Shown: positions 8,680 to 18,109 of the stretch, piece after piece
Layout: each line of letters opens with the position of its first letter
How positions within the stretch are numbered: the first letter of the stretch is position 1
Source of the DNA: Acinetobacter pittii ANC 4050
GTDB lineage: Bacteria; Pseudomonadota; Gammaproteobacteria; Pseudomonadales; Moraxellaceae
Direction of reading: 5' to 3'
Assembly: GCF_000399685.1 (NCBI RefSeq)
Contig: NZ_KB976987.1
Span: 3,391,943 to 3,455,942 of the forward strand
Length of the DNA stretch: 64,000 nucleotides
Made by a program: the position numbers and the translations under genes
The notes under the pieces: model-generated
Seen by the model: the letters and a program-made list of their open reading frames with translations, nothing else
Databases searched by the model: none
What the model was told of the DNA's origin: nothing

Positions 8680-11600
8680 TGGGGAATATCGTGAAACTAA
8701 AATTGAAGAATTTTAAGCCAAATAATTTATGGTATGCCATCTGTTCGAGTTCGGTTGCTTTTACATGGTTGATGACAAGCTCTGTGGTGCAGGCAAGTGA
8801 TTTACAAATTTATGCTTCACCTACAGCGGGTAAAAAAACCATTGTGATGATGTTGGATACATCAGGAAGTATGACCAACAATAGTTACGGTGAAAACCGT
8901 TTGGCCCTGCTTAAAAATGGTATGAATGCTTTTTTAGCCAGCAATAATCCTGTTTTAAATGATACTCGTGTGGGCTTGGGGAATTTCTCTGCCAATGGTG
9001 ATAGCCGAAGTGGACAAATTTTGGTGGCTGCTGCTCCTTTAGGAGATGCAAGTACTTTAAATACGGTAGGTTCTCAGCGTTATAAATTAAAACAGGCCGT
9101 TGCAAATTTAACAGCTGGTGGGTCAACGCCCTCAGCACATGCTTATGCAGAAGCTGCTGCTTATTTAATGGGTACAACGACCTATTCAGAGGTGAATTAT
9201 GCTATTCGAAAAGATAGCTATATAAAGCGTGTGCGAAAATCTGATAATAGAACGGAATATTCATATTGTACCAGTTATCGCGATTCACAAATTGATACGG
9301 CAAATCTATGGCAACCATGCCGCTCTAGTAACTATTGGAGTAACTGGTCAACCTCTAATCCGGGTGTGGATACGGCAACTGCTTATGATACTTCATCGGA
9401 TTGGACCTATTCTTATACTTATTACTACACTACTTTTAACTATGCGATAGCAAATGCAGATAGTGGCATTCCAAAATCAAAAACAAATGATACGACGAGC
9501 AATCCAAATATTGTTGTAGATAGAAATGCTTCTAACTTAAATGCCATTTACCAATCTCCTTTGCCTGCGGTGGCCAATCGTCAAAGCTGTGATGGGCAGG
9601 GTATTTACTTTTTATCAGATGGTGAGCCGAACAATACAACAAATACACGTTCGGCAAGTGTCATGTCGACTGCTTTAGGTAGTACTTTTGGAGCTGATTT
9701 TAATTGTTCTGGAGGTTTATCGAACACTACAGCAGACTCTGGTTGGGTCTGTATGGGGGAGTTTGCAAAACGACTATTTGATAAAACAAAGAATCCTGCC
9801 AGAGTTTCTATTCAAACAGCATTTGTGGGTTTTGGTAGTGACTTTTCTAGTTTAAGTTCTTCTGATGTAAAAAATGCCTGTCGTTTGAGTTCGAGAACCC
9901 AATCTGATCGTAAAAGTGATGATAATTGTTCGCCGAATCAGACCACAAATGCGGTCGCTGCACCTGGTTATGGAAATGGAGGTTTTTACCCTACCCAAAG
10001 TGCGCAAGGTGTAACAGATAGCGTTATCGCATTTATTAATAACTTAGATAAAGTTCCTTTAGAACCCTTAACTACAGGTGCTATCTCAGTTCCTTATGAT
10101 GCACTGAATCCTAAAAATTTACAGGAATATGGTTACTTACGTGCTTTTGAGCCAAATCCGGCTAACACCTACTTAACATGGCGAGGAAATTTAAAGAAAT
10201 ACCATGTTGTTTTATCGGGAACAAATGCTGGTGCTTTTGAAGCTAATACTGGTGGGTTGGTTTACAACGCAACTGGGGCTTTTAGAACGGGTACAAAAGA
10301 TTATTGGAATAGCTCTACTTATAATGATGGAGGTAAAGTCTTTTTTGGTGGGGCTTATTCGAAGGTGCCTTTACCAATTGCTGGACAAAATGAAACACGT
10401 GATGAAGAAGGAAATATCACAAAATATTATTACGCAGTACAAACTAAAATCCGCAACTTATTTACTGATGTTTCCGCTGTTGCAGCGGATGGTAGCTTAA
10501 CGAAGCTATCAACTTCTGGAACTAATTTGCTAAAAATTCCAGCTGCTCCACCAGAAGGAACTAATTCTTTTGATAGTGTGGCTAATACAGCAAGTTATGT
10601 TTTAGGAAAATTTAATGCATCAACTGGACAAGATATTTTAAAAGCTTTCCCGATTAGCTTGAAGTTAAAAATATTAAATTATCTAGGTTATTCAACTGAT
10701 ATTAGCGCTACGTCTTTACCTTCGTCATTAGTTACATCGAATGAACCATATTTATCGATGGGCGGTAGTATTCATTCTTTACCGGTACAGCTTACCTATA
10801 ATGGAACATTAGATGAAAATGGGAATTTAACATCTGCGCGTGAACAATCTATTCTCTATGGAACGATGGAAGGTGGTCTGCATATTGTGGATGCTTCAAC
10901 TGGTATAGAACAAATGGCTTTCGTTCCTGCCGATATTTTAAATGATCCAGTCGCTTCAAAAGCTTTAGTTGTTGGTCAAAGTGATGCTACAGCACCTGCA
11001 CACGGTATGGATGGAGCTTGGGTATCTGACCCTGCATATAGTATTACTACAACAGGAAGTGGTAGCTCAGCAGTATCAAAAGTGACTGCAAAGCAAATGA
11101 ATATTTATGGTGGCATGCGAATGGGGGGCAGCAGTTATTATGGCTTAAATGTCTTAAATCCTGCTTCACCTAAGCTCCTCTTTAGAGTAGGTGCAGACCA
11201 AACTGATTATAGTCGTATGGGGCAGAGTTGGTCTAAACCTGTACTTGCGAATATACGTTATAACGGGGTGATTAAACGGGTCATGATTGTTGGTGGTGGC
11301 TACGACCAATGTTATGAAAACCCGAATATTACCTTGAGCAACTCTTGCTTTACGAATGGAAAAGCAAAAGGAAACGCTGTCTATATTATTGATGCTAAAA
11401 CTGGGGAACGCTTATGGTGGACTAGTGATACAGGCTCTAGTGTAGATAACTCTAATATGAAGCATAGTATTGTGAGTCGTATTAGTACCTTAGATCGAGA
11501 TGCTGATGGTTTAGTAGACCATTTATATTTTGGCGATTTAGGTGGACAAGTTTTCCGTATCGATCTTAATAATAACCAGACCAAAACAAATTCGACTTAT

Positions 11601-12545
11601 AGCAGTTTCGGGGTTCGAGTTGTTCGATTAGCCAATTTGGCAACGAATGATGCTACTTATGATAGCTCGAACGACTATACAGCTGGGAATGCGCCGCGTT
11701 TTTATGAACCGCCAACAGTGACAATTCACGATTATGGAATCCGCACTTTTATTACTGTAGGTATTGCTTCAGGTGACCGTAGTACACCTTTAGATGTTTA
11801 TCCGCTTACAGGCCGTGAGGGGATGTCACCAAGCACAGCATTAAGCGGAAGACCTGTAAACAACATCTATGGAATTATCGACAAAGATTTTATTAAAAAG
11901 AATTTAATGTCTTTAACGGATAGCCAGCTTGAAACGAAAGATATTACTCGATCAACGCTTCGAAAAAATCCACAAATTTTACGATCTGGAGAAACACGAG
12001 TAGCACAGATTTTCTTTCCGAATACGGGGACGGGACAAAATGGTTGGTATCGCTCACTTTCTAGTATGAGCGATGGTACCGAAAAAGCTAATAATAGTTT
12101 CCGTATTAAAGGAGGTCTCAAAGCTTTTGAAGAGCCTATGGCAATTACAGGGACTTTAATTGTGCCTGTTTATGACCCACAGGGAACAGGTATTGTAGCG
12201 GCAGACCCATGTTTACCACGTGTAGTTGGTGAAACTGACCAGCAGACGTTCTGTTTACCATTTGGCGCGTGCCTTAATTCTGATGGGTCAATCGATCAAA
12301 ATAAAGAGAATGGAAGTGGATTTAAAACACAAACTGGTACTAATTGCCCAGTAGGAGCCTCTGAATGTAATAAAAACGTTATTGGCTCAGGTATCCGTGG
12401 CATAGCATTCGTTCCAAAAAGAGACGAGCCTCCAGTGACTAATAGTTGTGGGAAATTACAACTGTCTGGAAACGAGAGTGGAACGGGCGAGTGGCAGTGT
12501 ACAAGTCACTTAGTTCCTGCGCGTTGGTATGAGCGTTATCGCTAA
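8679..12545 (+). CDS. pilY1: Type IV pilus tip adhesin PilY1
   Basis: The 1288-residue protein has a signal peptide of about 39 residues (cleavage near VVQA-S). A von Willebrand A domain follows with the MIDAS motif DTSGSM at 60-65 and a later LSDGEPNN. The C-terminal half is a PilY1/PilC-type beta-propeller with a calcium-loop sequence DRDADGLVD at 939-947. PilY1 works as pilus tip adhesin and assembly/retraction regulator and is required for twitching and often for DNA uptake; the Acinetobacter homologue has been called ComC. The start is uncertain: ATG 8679 overlaps the pilX stop, while GTG 8691 has a GGGGA just upstream. Confidence 0.94.
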   Translation: MGNIVKLKLKNFKPNNLWYAICSSSVAFTWLMTSSVVQASDLQIYASPTAGKKTIVMMLDTSGSMTNNSYGENRLALLKNGMNAFLASNNPVLNDTRVGLGNFSANGDSRSGQILVAAAPLGDASTLNTVGSQRYKLKQAVANLTAGGSTPSAHAYAEAAAYLMGTTTYSEVNYAIRKDSYIKRVRKSDNRTEYSYCTSYRDSQIDTANLWQPCRSSNYWSNWSTSNPGVDTATAYDTSSDWTYSYTYYYTTFNYAIANADSGIPKSKTNDTTSNPNIVVDRNASNLNAIYQSPLPAVANRQSCDGQGIYFLSDGEPNNTTNTRSASVMSTALGSTFGADFNCSGGLSNTTADSGWVCMGEFAKRLFDKTKNPARVSIQTAFVGFGSDFSSLSSSDVKNACRLSSRTQSDRKSDDNCSPNQTTNAVAAPGYGNGGFYPTQSAQGVTDSVIAFINNLDKVPLEPLTTGAISVPYDALNPKNLQEYGYLRAFEPNPANTYLTWRGNLKKYHVVLSGTNAGAFEANTGGLVYNATGAFRTGTKDYWNSSTYNDGGKVFFGGAYSKVPLPIAGQNETRDEEGNITKYYYAVQTKIRNLFTDVSAVAADGSLTKLSTSGTNLLKIPAAPPEGTNSFDSVANTASYVLGKFNASTGQDILKAFPISLKLKILNYLGYSTDISATSLPSSLVTSNEPYLSMGGSIHSLPVQLTYNGTLDENGNLTSAREQSILYGTMEGGLHIVDASTGIEQMAFVPADILNDPVASKALVVGQSDATAPAHGMDGAWVSDPAYSITTTGSGSSAVSKVTAKQMNIYGGMRMGGSSYYGLNVLNPASPKLLFRVGADQTDYSRMGQSWSKPVLANIRYNGVIKRVMIVGGGYDQCYENPNITLSNSCFTNGKAKGNAVYIIDAKTGERLWWTSDTGSSVDNSNMKHSIVSRISTLDRDADGLVDHLYFGDLGGQVFRIDLNNNQTKTNSTYSSFGVRVVRLANLATNDATYDSSNDYTAGNAPRFYEPPTVTIHDYGIRTFITVGIASGDRSTPLDVYPLTGREGMSPSTALSGRPVNNIYGIIDKDFIKKNLMSLTDSQLETKDITRSTLRKNPQILRSGETRVAQIFFPNTGTGQNGWYRSLSSMSDGTEKANNSFRIKGGLKAFEEPMAITGTLIVPVYDPQGTGIVAADPCLPRVVGETDQQTFCLPFGACLNSDGSIDQNKENGSGFKTQTGTNCPVGASECNKNVIGSGIRGIAFVPKRDEPPVTNSCGKLQLSGNESGTGEWQCTSHLVPARWYERYR

Positions 12546-12555
12546 GGGATGACTG

Positions 12556-13038
12556 ATGAATAAATATTATATTCTGCGGTTTAATCAGGGAGTTACCTTC
12601 ATTGAGCTCATGGTTGTCATCGTGATTGTCGCTATTTTTGCTTCGATTGCTATCCCTTCATATCAAAGTTATAGCCGTAGAGCGACGGCTTCTGCTGCTA
12701 AAGGTGAAATTCTAAAATTGGCAGAACAGTTGGAACGGCATAAATCCAAGAACTTTACCTATAGAGGATTTACTACGACATCTGTAACCTTACCACGAGG
12801 CGGTTATACGATTGAAATTAGTGATGATACGACGGCAGGAAATTTATTGACGAATGGTGCAGCGAATGGGCAGACATGGGTCATTAAAGCGACAACTACA
12901 GATTCAAGAAACTTTAATTTTATTGCTAAAAATTCAGGTTTGCGTTGCCAAAGTTTAACAGCTACCGCTGTTGATAATGATTGTGGTGGAACAGTCACTT
13001 GCAATGTATGTGAAACAAATAGTGAGAATTGGCAATGA
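12556..13038 (+). CDS. pilE: Type IV pilin-like protein, PilE family
   Basis: The 160-residue prepilin has the leader MNKYYILRFNQG and the motif GVTFIELMVVIVIVAIFAS. A PilE-like helix with AIPSYQSYSRR is followed by a short globular domain containing cysteines (RCQSL, NDCGG, TCNVC). It starts 10 bases after pilY1 with an AAGGGA ribosome site. In the Pseudomonas-type cluster this place is held by PilE, a connector minor pilin. Acinetobacter has two such pilins here, sometimes named ComE and ComF for their role in natural transformation. Confidence 0.86.
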   Translation: MNKYYILRFNQGVTFIELMVVIVIVAIFASIAIPSYQSYSRRATASAAKGEILKLAEQLERHKSKNFTYRGFTTTSVTLPRGGYTIEISDDTTAGNLLTNGAANGQTWVIKATTTDSRNFNFIAKNSGLRCQSLTATAVDNDCGGTVTCNVCETNSENWQ

Positions 13039-13460
13039 AGAATGGTTTTACCTTAATAGAGCTCATGATTGTAGTCGCAATAATTGCAATTTTAGCAGCT
13101 ATAGCTACACCTTCGTATTTGCAGTATTTACGCAAAGGACATCGTACAGCTGTTCAATCTGAAATGATGAATATTGCCCAAACATTAGAAGCAGAAAAAG
13201 TAGTTCACAATCGTTATCCATCGAATGCGACGATTACATCGATTTATGGTTCTAGTGTAAGTCCTCAACAAGGCCAAGCCTTATATAACTTGGCTTTTGC
13301 TAGTATAACTGATTCAAGTTGGGTGTTAACGGCTACGCCTATTGCTACTAGTTCACAAGCTGGTGATGGGATCATTTGTCTTAATGATCAAGGGCAAAAA
13401 TTTTGGGCAAAAGGTGCAACTGTTTGTGCGTTATCTGCTGCATCAAATTGGCTAGAGTAA
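13035..13460 (+). CDS. Second PilE-like pilin
   Basis: The 141-residue prepilin has a very short leader, MKNG, followed by FTLIELMIVVAIIAILAAIA. It has PilE-type SYLQYLRKGHR and a C-terminal region with two cysteines (GIICLN and TVCALS) that probably form the D-region disulfide. The ATG at 13035 overlaps the previous stop (ATGA); a TTG at 13029 would add two residues. It ends the operon. It is probably a ComF/PilE-type minor pilin and not the major pilin. Confidence 0.84.
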   Translation: MKNGFTLIELMIVVAIIAILAAIATPSYLQYLRKGHRTAVQSEMMNIAQTLEAEKVVHNRYPSNATITSIYGSSVSPQQGQALYNLAFASITDSSWVLTATPIATSSQAGDGIICLNDQGQKFWAKGATVCALSAASNWLE

Positions 13461-13498
13461 TTTTAAATTCAAAACTGCGGATAACTCAAAAAATAATC

Positions 13499-13527
13499 TT
13501 TCTTTCAGGGCGAAAATCACGTAGAAT
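13499..13527 (+). promoter_or_regulatory. Probable rpsP operon promoter
   Basis: A TAGAAT -10 element lies at 13522-13527, followed by the GC-rich discriminator GTCGCCC typical of stringently controlled ribosomal promoters. The -35 region (around 13499-13504) is poor. The discriminator also forms arms gggcga/tcgccc (13508-13513/13529-13534) around the -10. It lies 80 bases before rpsP. Confidence 0.5.
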
Positions 13528-13607
13528 GTCGCCCTCTATGAAAGGGGTTTGAAGTGTTGCCGATGGTCGGTGCAGGGATAATCCGTAAGAATTATAAGGC
13601 TTTTATC

Positions 13608-13859
13608 ATGGTTGTTATTCGTTTAGCACGTGGCGGCGCAAAAAAACGTCCATTCTATCAAATCGTTGTGACTGACAGCCGCAATGCACGTGATGGTCGT
13701 TTCATCGAGCGTATCGGTTTCTTTAACCCGACTGCACAAGGTCAAGCAGAAAAACTTCGTTTAGATGCAGACCGTTTTGCTCACTGGGTTTCTCAAGGTG
13801 CTCAACCTTCTGAACGTGTTGCTTCTTTAGCTGCTCAAGCTAAAAAAGCTACTGCATAA
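13608..13859 (+). CDS. rpsP: 30S ribosomal protein S16
   Basis: The 83-residue protein starts [20 protein letters not shown] and contains the family signature [19 protein letters not shown]. The ATG at 13608 is chosen because bS16 begins there; the upstream in-frame TTG would add 18 unrelated residues. It is first in the conserved rpsP-rimM-trmD-rplS operon. bS16 binds 16S rRNA early in 30S assembly. Confidence 0.98.
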   Translation: MVVIRLARGGAKKRPFYQIVVTDSRNARDGRFIERIGFFNPTAQGQAEKLRLDADRFAHWVSQGAQPSERVASLAAQAKKATA

Positions 13860-13878
13860 TTTTTGTAGTAGGTAGCCC

Positions 13879-14427
13879 ATGACATCAACACAGAATGTTC
13901 CCGAAGATCGTATTCAGATTGGACAGTTACGTTCAGCTTATGGATTGAATGGGTGGCTCTGGGTGTATTCAAATACAGAACCCATGAGCAACATGTTTGA
14001 CTACCTGCCTTGGTACATTGAGACCAAGGCTGGTTGGCAAACAATAGATGTAAAACGTTGGAAACCCCATGGCAAAGGCCTAGTTGTCGCGTTGAAAGGT
14101 GTGAGTGATCGCACTGGAGCGGAAAGCTTGGTTGGCGCTAATATCTGGATTGCTAAGTCTCAACTGCCAAAAGCAGATGTAGATGAGTACTACTGGTCGG
14201 ATTTGAAGGGCTTAACAGTGTTAGGTCTTGATGAGGAAGAACAGGAAGTAAACTTAGGAAAAATTCATGAGTTGTTTGAAACTGGAGCCAATGATGTGAT
14301 GGTGGTACATGCTACCCCAGACAGCATTGATTCAGAAGAGCGCATGATTCCTTGGCACAAAGATGTAGTACAACGTGTTGATCTTGAAGCTGGTCGTATT
14401 TACGTCAATTGGGGCGTAGATTATTAA
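13879..14427 (+). CDS. rimM: Ribosome maturation factor RimM
   Basis: The 182-residue protein assists maturation of the 30S head by binding S19. The N-terminal domain contains IGQLRSAYGLNGWLWVYSNTE, and the PRC-barrel domain contains YYWSDLKGLTV and ETGANDVMVV, ending in a region with RMIPW. It follows rpsP by 20 bases and precedes trmD, the normal order. Confidence 0.97.
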   Translation: MTSTQNVPEDRIQIGQLRSAYGLNGWLWVYSNTEPMSNMFDYLPWYIETKAGWQTIDVKRWKPHGKGLVVALKGVSDRTGAESLVGANIWIAKSQLPKADVDEYYWSDLKGLTVLGLDEEEQEVNLGKIHELFETGANDVMVVHATPDSIDSEERMIPWHKDVVQRVDLEAGRIYVNWGVDY

Positions 14428-14469
14428 TCCTTTTAGGATTAATACAGCAGGAAAATAGAGGAGTCTGTA

Positions 14470-15225
14470 ATGTTTTTTGCAGTCATTACGCTTTTTCCTG
14501 AAATGTTTGAAGCGATTACAGCCTACGGCATCAGCGGACGTGCGGCAAAACGAGATATTGTACAAGTCACTTGTATTAATCCTCGTGATTTTGCTGAGGG
14601 AAACTACAGAAGAGTGGATGAACGTCCATTTGGTGGTGGCCCCGGTATGGTGATGATGGCTGAGCCTTTGGCGAAAGCAATTGCACATGCTAAACAGCTT
14701 GCCTCACAAGCAGGACATGTTCATGTCCCTGTGGTGTATATGTCCCCACAAGGCAAAACCTTAAATGAAAAGGCAGTACAGCAGTTTGTCGATTATGACG
14801 GCTTAATCGTACTGTGTGGACGTTATGAGGGAGTAGATGAACGTTTGATCCAGCATTATGTTGATCAAGAATGGTCAATTGGTGATTATGTTTTATCTGG
14901 TGGTGAACTGCCCGCTATGGTGTTACTTGACAGTATTATTCGCCGTTTGCCGAATGTAATGTCAGATGAACAATCAGCAGTACAAGATTCTTTTGTTGAT
15001 GGTCTTTTAGATTGTCCACAATATACAAAGCCTGACCATTTTGAAGGGCTGGATGTGCCAGAGGTATTAAAATCTGGACATCATGGCAATATTGAAAAAT
15101 GGCGTTTTTTGCAGCGATATCAACGAACTCTAGAGCGCCGACCGGAGTTGGCTGAAAAGGTTGAGTTGACTAAGCAGCAAAAGAAATGGCTAAAAGATAT
15201 GCAAGAGAATGGCGGTAATTCTTAA
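14470..15225 (+). CDS. trmD: tRNA (guanine-N1-)-methyltransferase
   Basis: This enzyme makes m1G37 in tRNAs with a G36-containing anticodon, preventing +1 frameshifting. The 251-residue protein shows the SPOUT trefoil-knot motifs: [10 protein letters not shown], the SAM-binding [11 protein letters not shown], and [17 protein letters not shown]-terminal [16 protein letters not shown] follows. It is in the usual operon. Confidence 0.98.
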   Translation: MFFAVITLFPEMFEAITAYGISGRAAKRDIVQVTCINPRDFAEGNYRRVDERPFGGGPGMVMMAEPLAKAIAHAKQLASQAGHVHVPVVYMSPQGKTLNEKAVQQFVDYDGLIVLCGRYEGVDERLIQHYVDQEWSIGDYVLSGGELPAMVLLDSIIRRLPNVMSDEQSAVQDSFVDGLLDCPQYTKPDHFEGLDVPEVLKSGHHGNIEKWRFLQRYQRTLERRPELAEKVELTKQQKKWLKDMQENGGNS

Positions 15226-15395
15226 TCGTTATTCTCAAGAACGAAAGTTCTGCAATCAGACGAGAAGCAATGCTTCGAGTTAAAACATAATTCTATTTAA
15301 TGAATAGTTTTATGTATATTTAAAGGCTCTTTATAGACATATTGTCGTAAAGGGAAAGATAAACGGGTTGATATGCGCTTTAGCCTCTATCCCCA

Positions 15396-15424
15396 GCGGA
15401 ACCTCAGACCTCTTCTGACTCCGC
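15396..15424 (+). promoter_or_regulatory. Hairpin in the rplS leader
   Basis: Two nested perfect stems, gcgga/tccgc (15396-15400/15420-15424) and tcaga/tctga (15404-15408/15414-15418), lie 20 bases before the rplS ATG. There is no T-run, so it is not a standard terminator. It could be a translational control element or an RNA processing site. The 219-base trmD-rplS spacer is unusually long for this operon. Confidence 0.45.
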
Positions 15425-15444
15425 ACATATTGGAGATTCCCACA

Positions 15445-15813
15445 ATGAGTGGTAAACATCCTTTAGTTCAAGCTGTTGAAAATGCACAGTTAAAATCTGA
15501 TATCCCTGCTTTTGCTCCTGGTGACACTGTCATCGTTCAAGTAAAAGTAAAAGAGGGTGATCGTGAACGTCTTCAAGCATTTGAAGGTGTTGTAATCGCT
15601 AAGAAAAACCGTGGTTTGAACTCTGCGTTCACAGTACGTAAAATTTCTAGCGGTGTTGGTGTTGAGCGTGTATTCCAAACTCACTCACCAGTTGTTGCTA
15701 AAATCGAAGTGAAACGTCGTGGTGACGTTCGTCGTGCTAAACTTTACTACCTTCGTGACTTGTCTGGTAAAGCTGCACGTATTCGTGAAAAATTACCAGC
15801 TCGTAAAGCGTAA
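15445..15813 (+). CDS. rplS: 50S ribosomal protein L19
   Basis: The 122-residue protein starts [19 protein letters not shown] and contains the conserved [32 protein letters not shown] and [20 protein letters not shown]. The ATG at 15445 is used because it has GGAG about 10 bases upstream and matches the family; the in-frame start at 15373 adds an unlikely leader. bL19 lies at the 30S-50S interface. Confidence 0.98.
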   Translation: MSGKHPLVQAVENAQLKSDIPAFAPGDTVIVQVKVKEGDRERLQAFEGVVIAKKNRGLNSAFTVRKISSGVGVERVFQTHSPVVAKIEVKRRGDVRRAKLYYLRDLSGKAARIREKLPARKA

Positions 15814-15830
15814 GCTTATAGCGAGTAAAA

Positions 15831-15858
15831 AAATGCGCCTTTTGGCGCATTTTTTGTT
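15831..15858. terminator. rplS terminator, convergent with lipA
   Basis: Arms aaatgcgcc (15831-15839) and ggcgcattt (15844-15852) with a T-run to the right and an A-run to the left. It serves rplS on the plus strand and probably lipA on the minus strand. Confidence 0.88.
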
Positions 15859-15864
15859 TAAAAA

Positions 15865-16839
15865 CTATAATCCTTGAAGCTTTAAACGGTTTGCGTGTTG
15901 ACGGTAAACCGAGACAGGATCGGAAGCAAAAATAGAACGTACCCCAAGTACTTGGTTCACTTCATCTAAATGATTCCAGTTGTAATCATCACGAATTGTT
16001 TTACCAAATTTGGCACTGCATCGGGAAACAAGTCCATCATTATCACCAAATGGATCGACTACTAAACCACTGCCAGTAAGCGCAATATCAAATGGGTCTA
16101 ATGGGTTGGTGAGAGCTTTATTTCCTGAGAAAGAATACATATAGATACCTTTCTCTTGATATGCTCCTTCACCACAAGAAGTGCTCGGTATACCCATTGG
16201 GAACTGAGCATTAAATTTTGCAGAACCTTGCGTAGATAAGCTATGAGCTCCGGCTAAAGAATCGTGCGGATAGCTTGTCGGATCTAGGCCTCCTGCCCAA
16301 GTAATGGCTGCTGAAAACCAGTTTACTAACGTTGTCAGTCCAGATAGAGGAGTACCCTCAACGTTCAGGATGACATCTGCCATTGGTGAGCCCTTATGAG
16401 GTGCACCAATTGTGGTGAGTGAGGCAACTTTTTCTGGCATGATACCGGCCACATAGCGAATTGTCGGGCCCCCATGGCTATGACCGATTAAGTTGACTTT
16501 AGGTTTACCGGTAATGGCAATAATTTCTTCTACTTGTTGGGCAAGTTGTTCTCCACGCACTTCTGTTGAGTTAAAAGGGGACACTCTGGTTGCCCAGACA
16601 TTTCCTCCATTACGTGCCAGATCAGGAAGAATTTGGTACCAGTAATCGAGACCAAGAGTATCTGTTCCAACTCGGTTAAAACCTGCCATACCATGGTTAA
16701 AAACCAATGGATATTTGGTTTGTGCGTAAGATGAATAAACGAACGAGTTTTTAACTTGTTCAGCATTTGTGGCATGGGCCGCCGAAATACTCAGTCCTGA
16801 GAGCATTGCAGCGCAAAAAAACATTAACTTCCTTTTCAT
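15865..16839 (-). CDS. lipA: Secreted triacylglycerol lipase (family I)
   Basis: The 324-residue alpha/beta hydrolase has a signal peptide of about 23 residues (cleavage near AHA-T). The nucleophile Ser121 is in IGHSHGG, and the oxyanion-side sequence is FNHGMAGF. An Asp in FGDNDGLVSRC and a His in NWNHLDEV complete the triad. Cysteines in STSCGEG and VSRCSAK probably form the family disulfide. It needs a dedicated foldase, encoded directly upstream on the same strand, and is expected to leave by type II secretion. The foldase-first order (lipB then lipA) is that described for Acinetobacter and reverses the Pseudomonas order. Confidence 0.94.
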   Translation of the reverse strand: MKRKLMFFCAAMLSGLSISAAHATNAEQVKNSFVYSSYAQTKYPLVFNHGMAGFNRVGTDTLGLDYWYQILPDLARNGGNVWATRVSPFNSTEVRGEQLAQQVEEIIAITGKPKVNLIGHSHGGPTIRYVAGIMPEKVASLTTIGAPHKGSPMADVILNVEGTPLSGLTTLVNWFSAAITWAGGLDPTSYPHDSLAGAHSLSTQGSAKFNAQFPMGIPSTSCGEGAYQEKGIYMYSFSGNKALTNPLDPFDIALTGSGLVVDPFGDNDGLVSRCSAKFGKTIRDDYNWNHLDEVNQVLGVRSIFASDPVSVYRQHANRLKLQGL

Positions 16840-16921
16840 TTTTTACTCACTATTTTTATTTTGTATGAAAAGCAGCTTCTTACTGCTAGTGAATGTTTAG
16901 CCTATTCCTAAAAGAAAAGGC

Positions 16922-17956
16922 TTAATAATTAAATGGCAGTTCACCTCCCTGATCATGGACCGTCTCAAAAGTTCGAAGTCTTAATTGTTCTTGTGATGAG
17001 TTAAATTGTTGTTGGCGTAATTGTTGTATGGCTTGATTTTTAGCACTATCACTCATATTACTTTTAATAATTTCATCTCGTCCACTCAAGTAACTTGTGA
17101 CTCTCTGCTGCCAAGCACTACGCTGTGTATCTAAAGTTTCTAGCCTTTGAGTTGCTTCAGCTCCGACGAGTGCTGTACGCATTTGTCTAAGTTCTTCTGC
17201 AGAACCATGACGAGCTCTAATTTGTTTGGTCAGTGTATGTAAATCATCAAGTTTAGAGAGTTCTTGCAGGTTCTGTTGCCAGTCTTCTGGTAGTTGTTCA
17301 AAGCGTTCTTTGAGTTTTTGTGCCTTTTCAATTTCGCTTAAAGACGAGTCCTCAAGTATTTGCATACGATCAAGCGTATAGTTCTGATAGATATCTTCGG
17401 TTGAGAAAAGTCCTTCAATTTCTGTGACGGAAAAGAAACGTTTTCTTAAATCTTGAATTGAATTAAAAATCTTTTGAAAATAATTTTTATCTTGTTGTTT
17501 TGATGGAGGTGTTTGGATTTGAGCCAGTTGTTCGCGATATTTTAAGTAACGGCCCCATAAATCTATAATCTGTGAGCGAGCGGGCTCAGAATATTGTCCT
17601 TGAATAAATTTCCCAAAGTGATTTTTGATTTGCTCTAAATCATTTTCTCCATATTGGGTAATAAAATACTCAAAGCAGTCGCGTGTTTGACTATTCACGA
17701 CCAAATGCTGGGAACTATCAATTTTTAACTGACAGTTCACTTCGGTATCTTGCTGACTTTTACTATGGTAAGCATCTGCATTTAACGTTGAATTTAAAGA
17801 GGTTTGTGGCGTAGACGCTAAGCTTTTAGCTTCATCCTGATTTAGTTGAGTTGATGTATTTTTTGAATCAGGACTTAACCAATATACACATGCAATGAGG
17901 CTCAAAATAAAAAATCCGAGCACGCACCACAATACCTTCTTCTGCATTCCTTGCAT
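16922..17956 (-). CDS. lipB: Lipase-specific foldase (steric chaperone)
   Basis: The 344-residue protein has an N-terminal membrane anchor (about residues 8-28) and a variable linker. The foldase motif is seen here as RDCFEYFIT at roughly 93-101; the family consensus is RxxFDY. A long helical, Gln-rich domain then wraps the lipase. It folds LipA in the periplasm. The ATG at 17956 has AAGGAAG 7 bases upstream. It precedes lipA by 82 bases, so co-transcription is likely. Confidence 0.9.
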   Translation of the reverse strand: MQGMQKKVLWCVLGFFILSLIACVYWLSPDSKNTSTQLNQDEAKSLASTPQTSLNSTLNADAYHSKSQQDTEVNCQLKIDSSQHLVVNSQTRDCFEYFITQYGENDLEQIKNHFGKFIQGQYSEPARSQIIDLWGRYLKYREQLAQIQTPPSKQQDKNYFQKIFNSIQDLRKRFFSVTEIEGLFSTEDIYQNYTLDRMQILEDSSLSEIEKAQKLKERFEQLPEDWQQNLQELSKLDDLHTLTKQIRARHGSAEELRQMRTALVGAEATQRLETLDTQRSAWQQRVTSYLSGRDEIIKSNMSDSAKNQAIQQLRQQQFNSSQEQLRLRTFETVHDQGGELPFNY

Positions 17957-18109
17957 AAAGATATCTTCCTTAAGTTTTAATTTGTTGTTTTTTTACTCGA
18001 TCATTAATGTGCCACAAAATAAGTGAAAAGGCACCTAAATATTGTGAAAATATCTTGCCGAATTTGCTAACATGTCGGCACTTTTTTCTAGCTTTGTGTT
18101 CCAGTAAAA

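Noticed and set aside
9229..12121. Several opposite-strand and shifted frames inside pilY1
   Set aside because: They overlap a well-supported long gene in full and have no independent evidence.
15226..15300. tRNA-like short stems in the trmD-rplS spacer
   Set aside because: No cloverleaf, no T-loop GTTCRA and no CCA end; not a tRNA.
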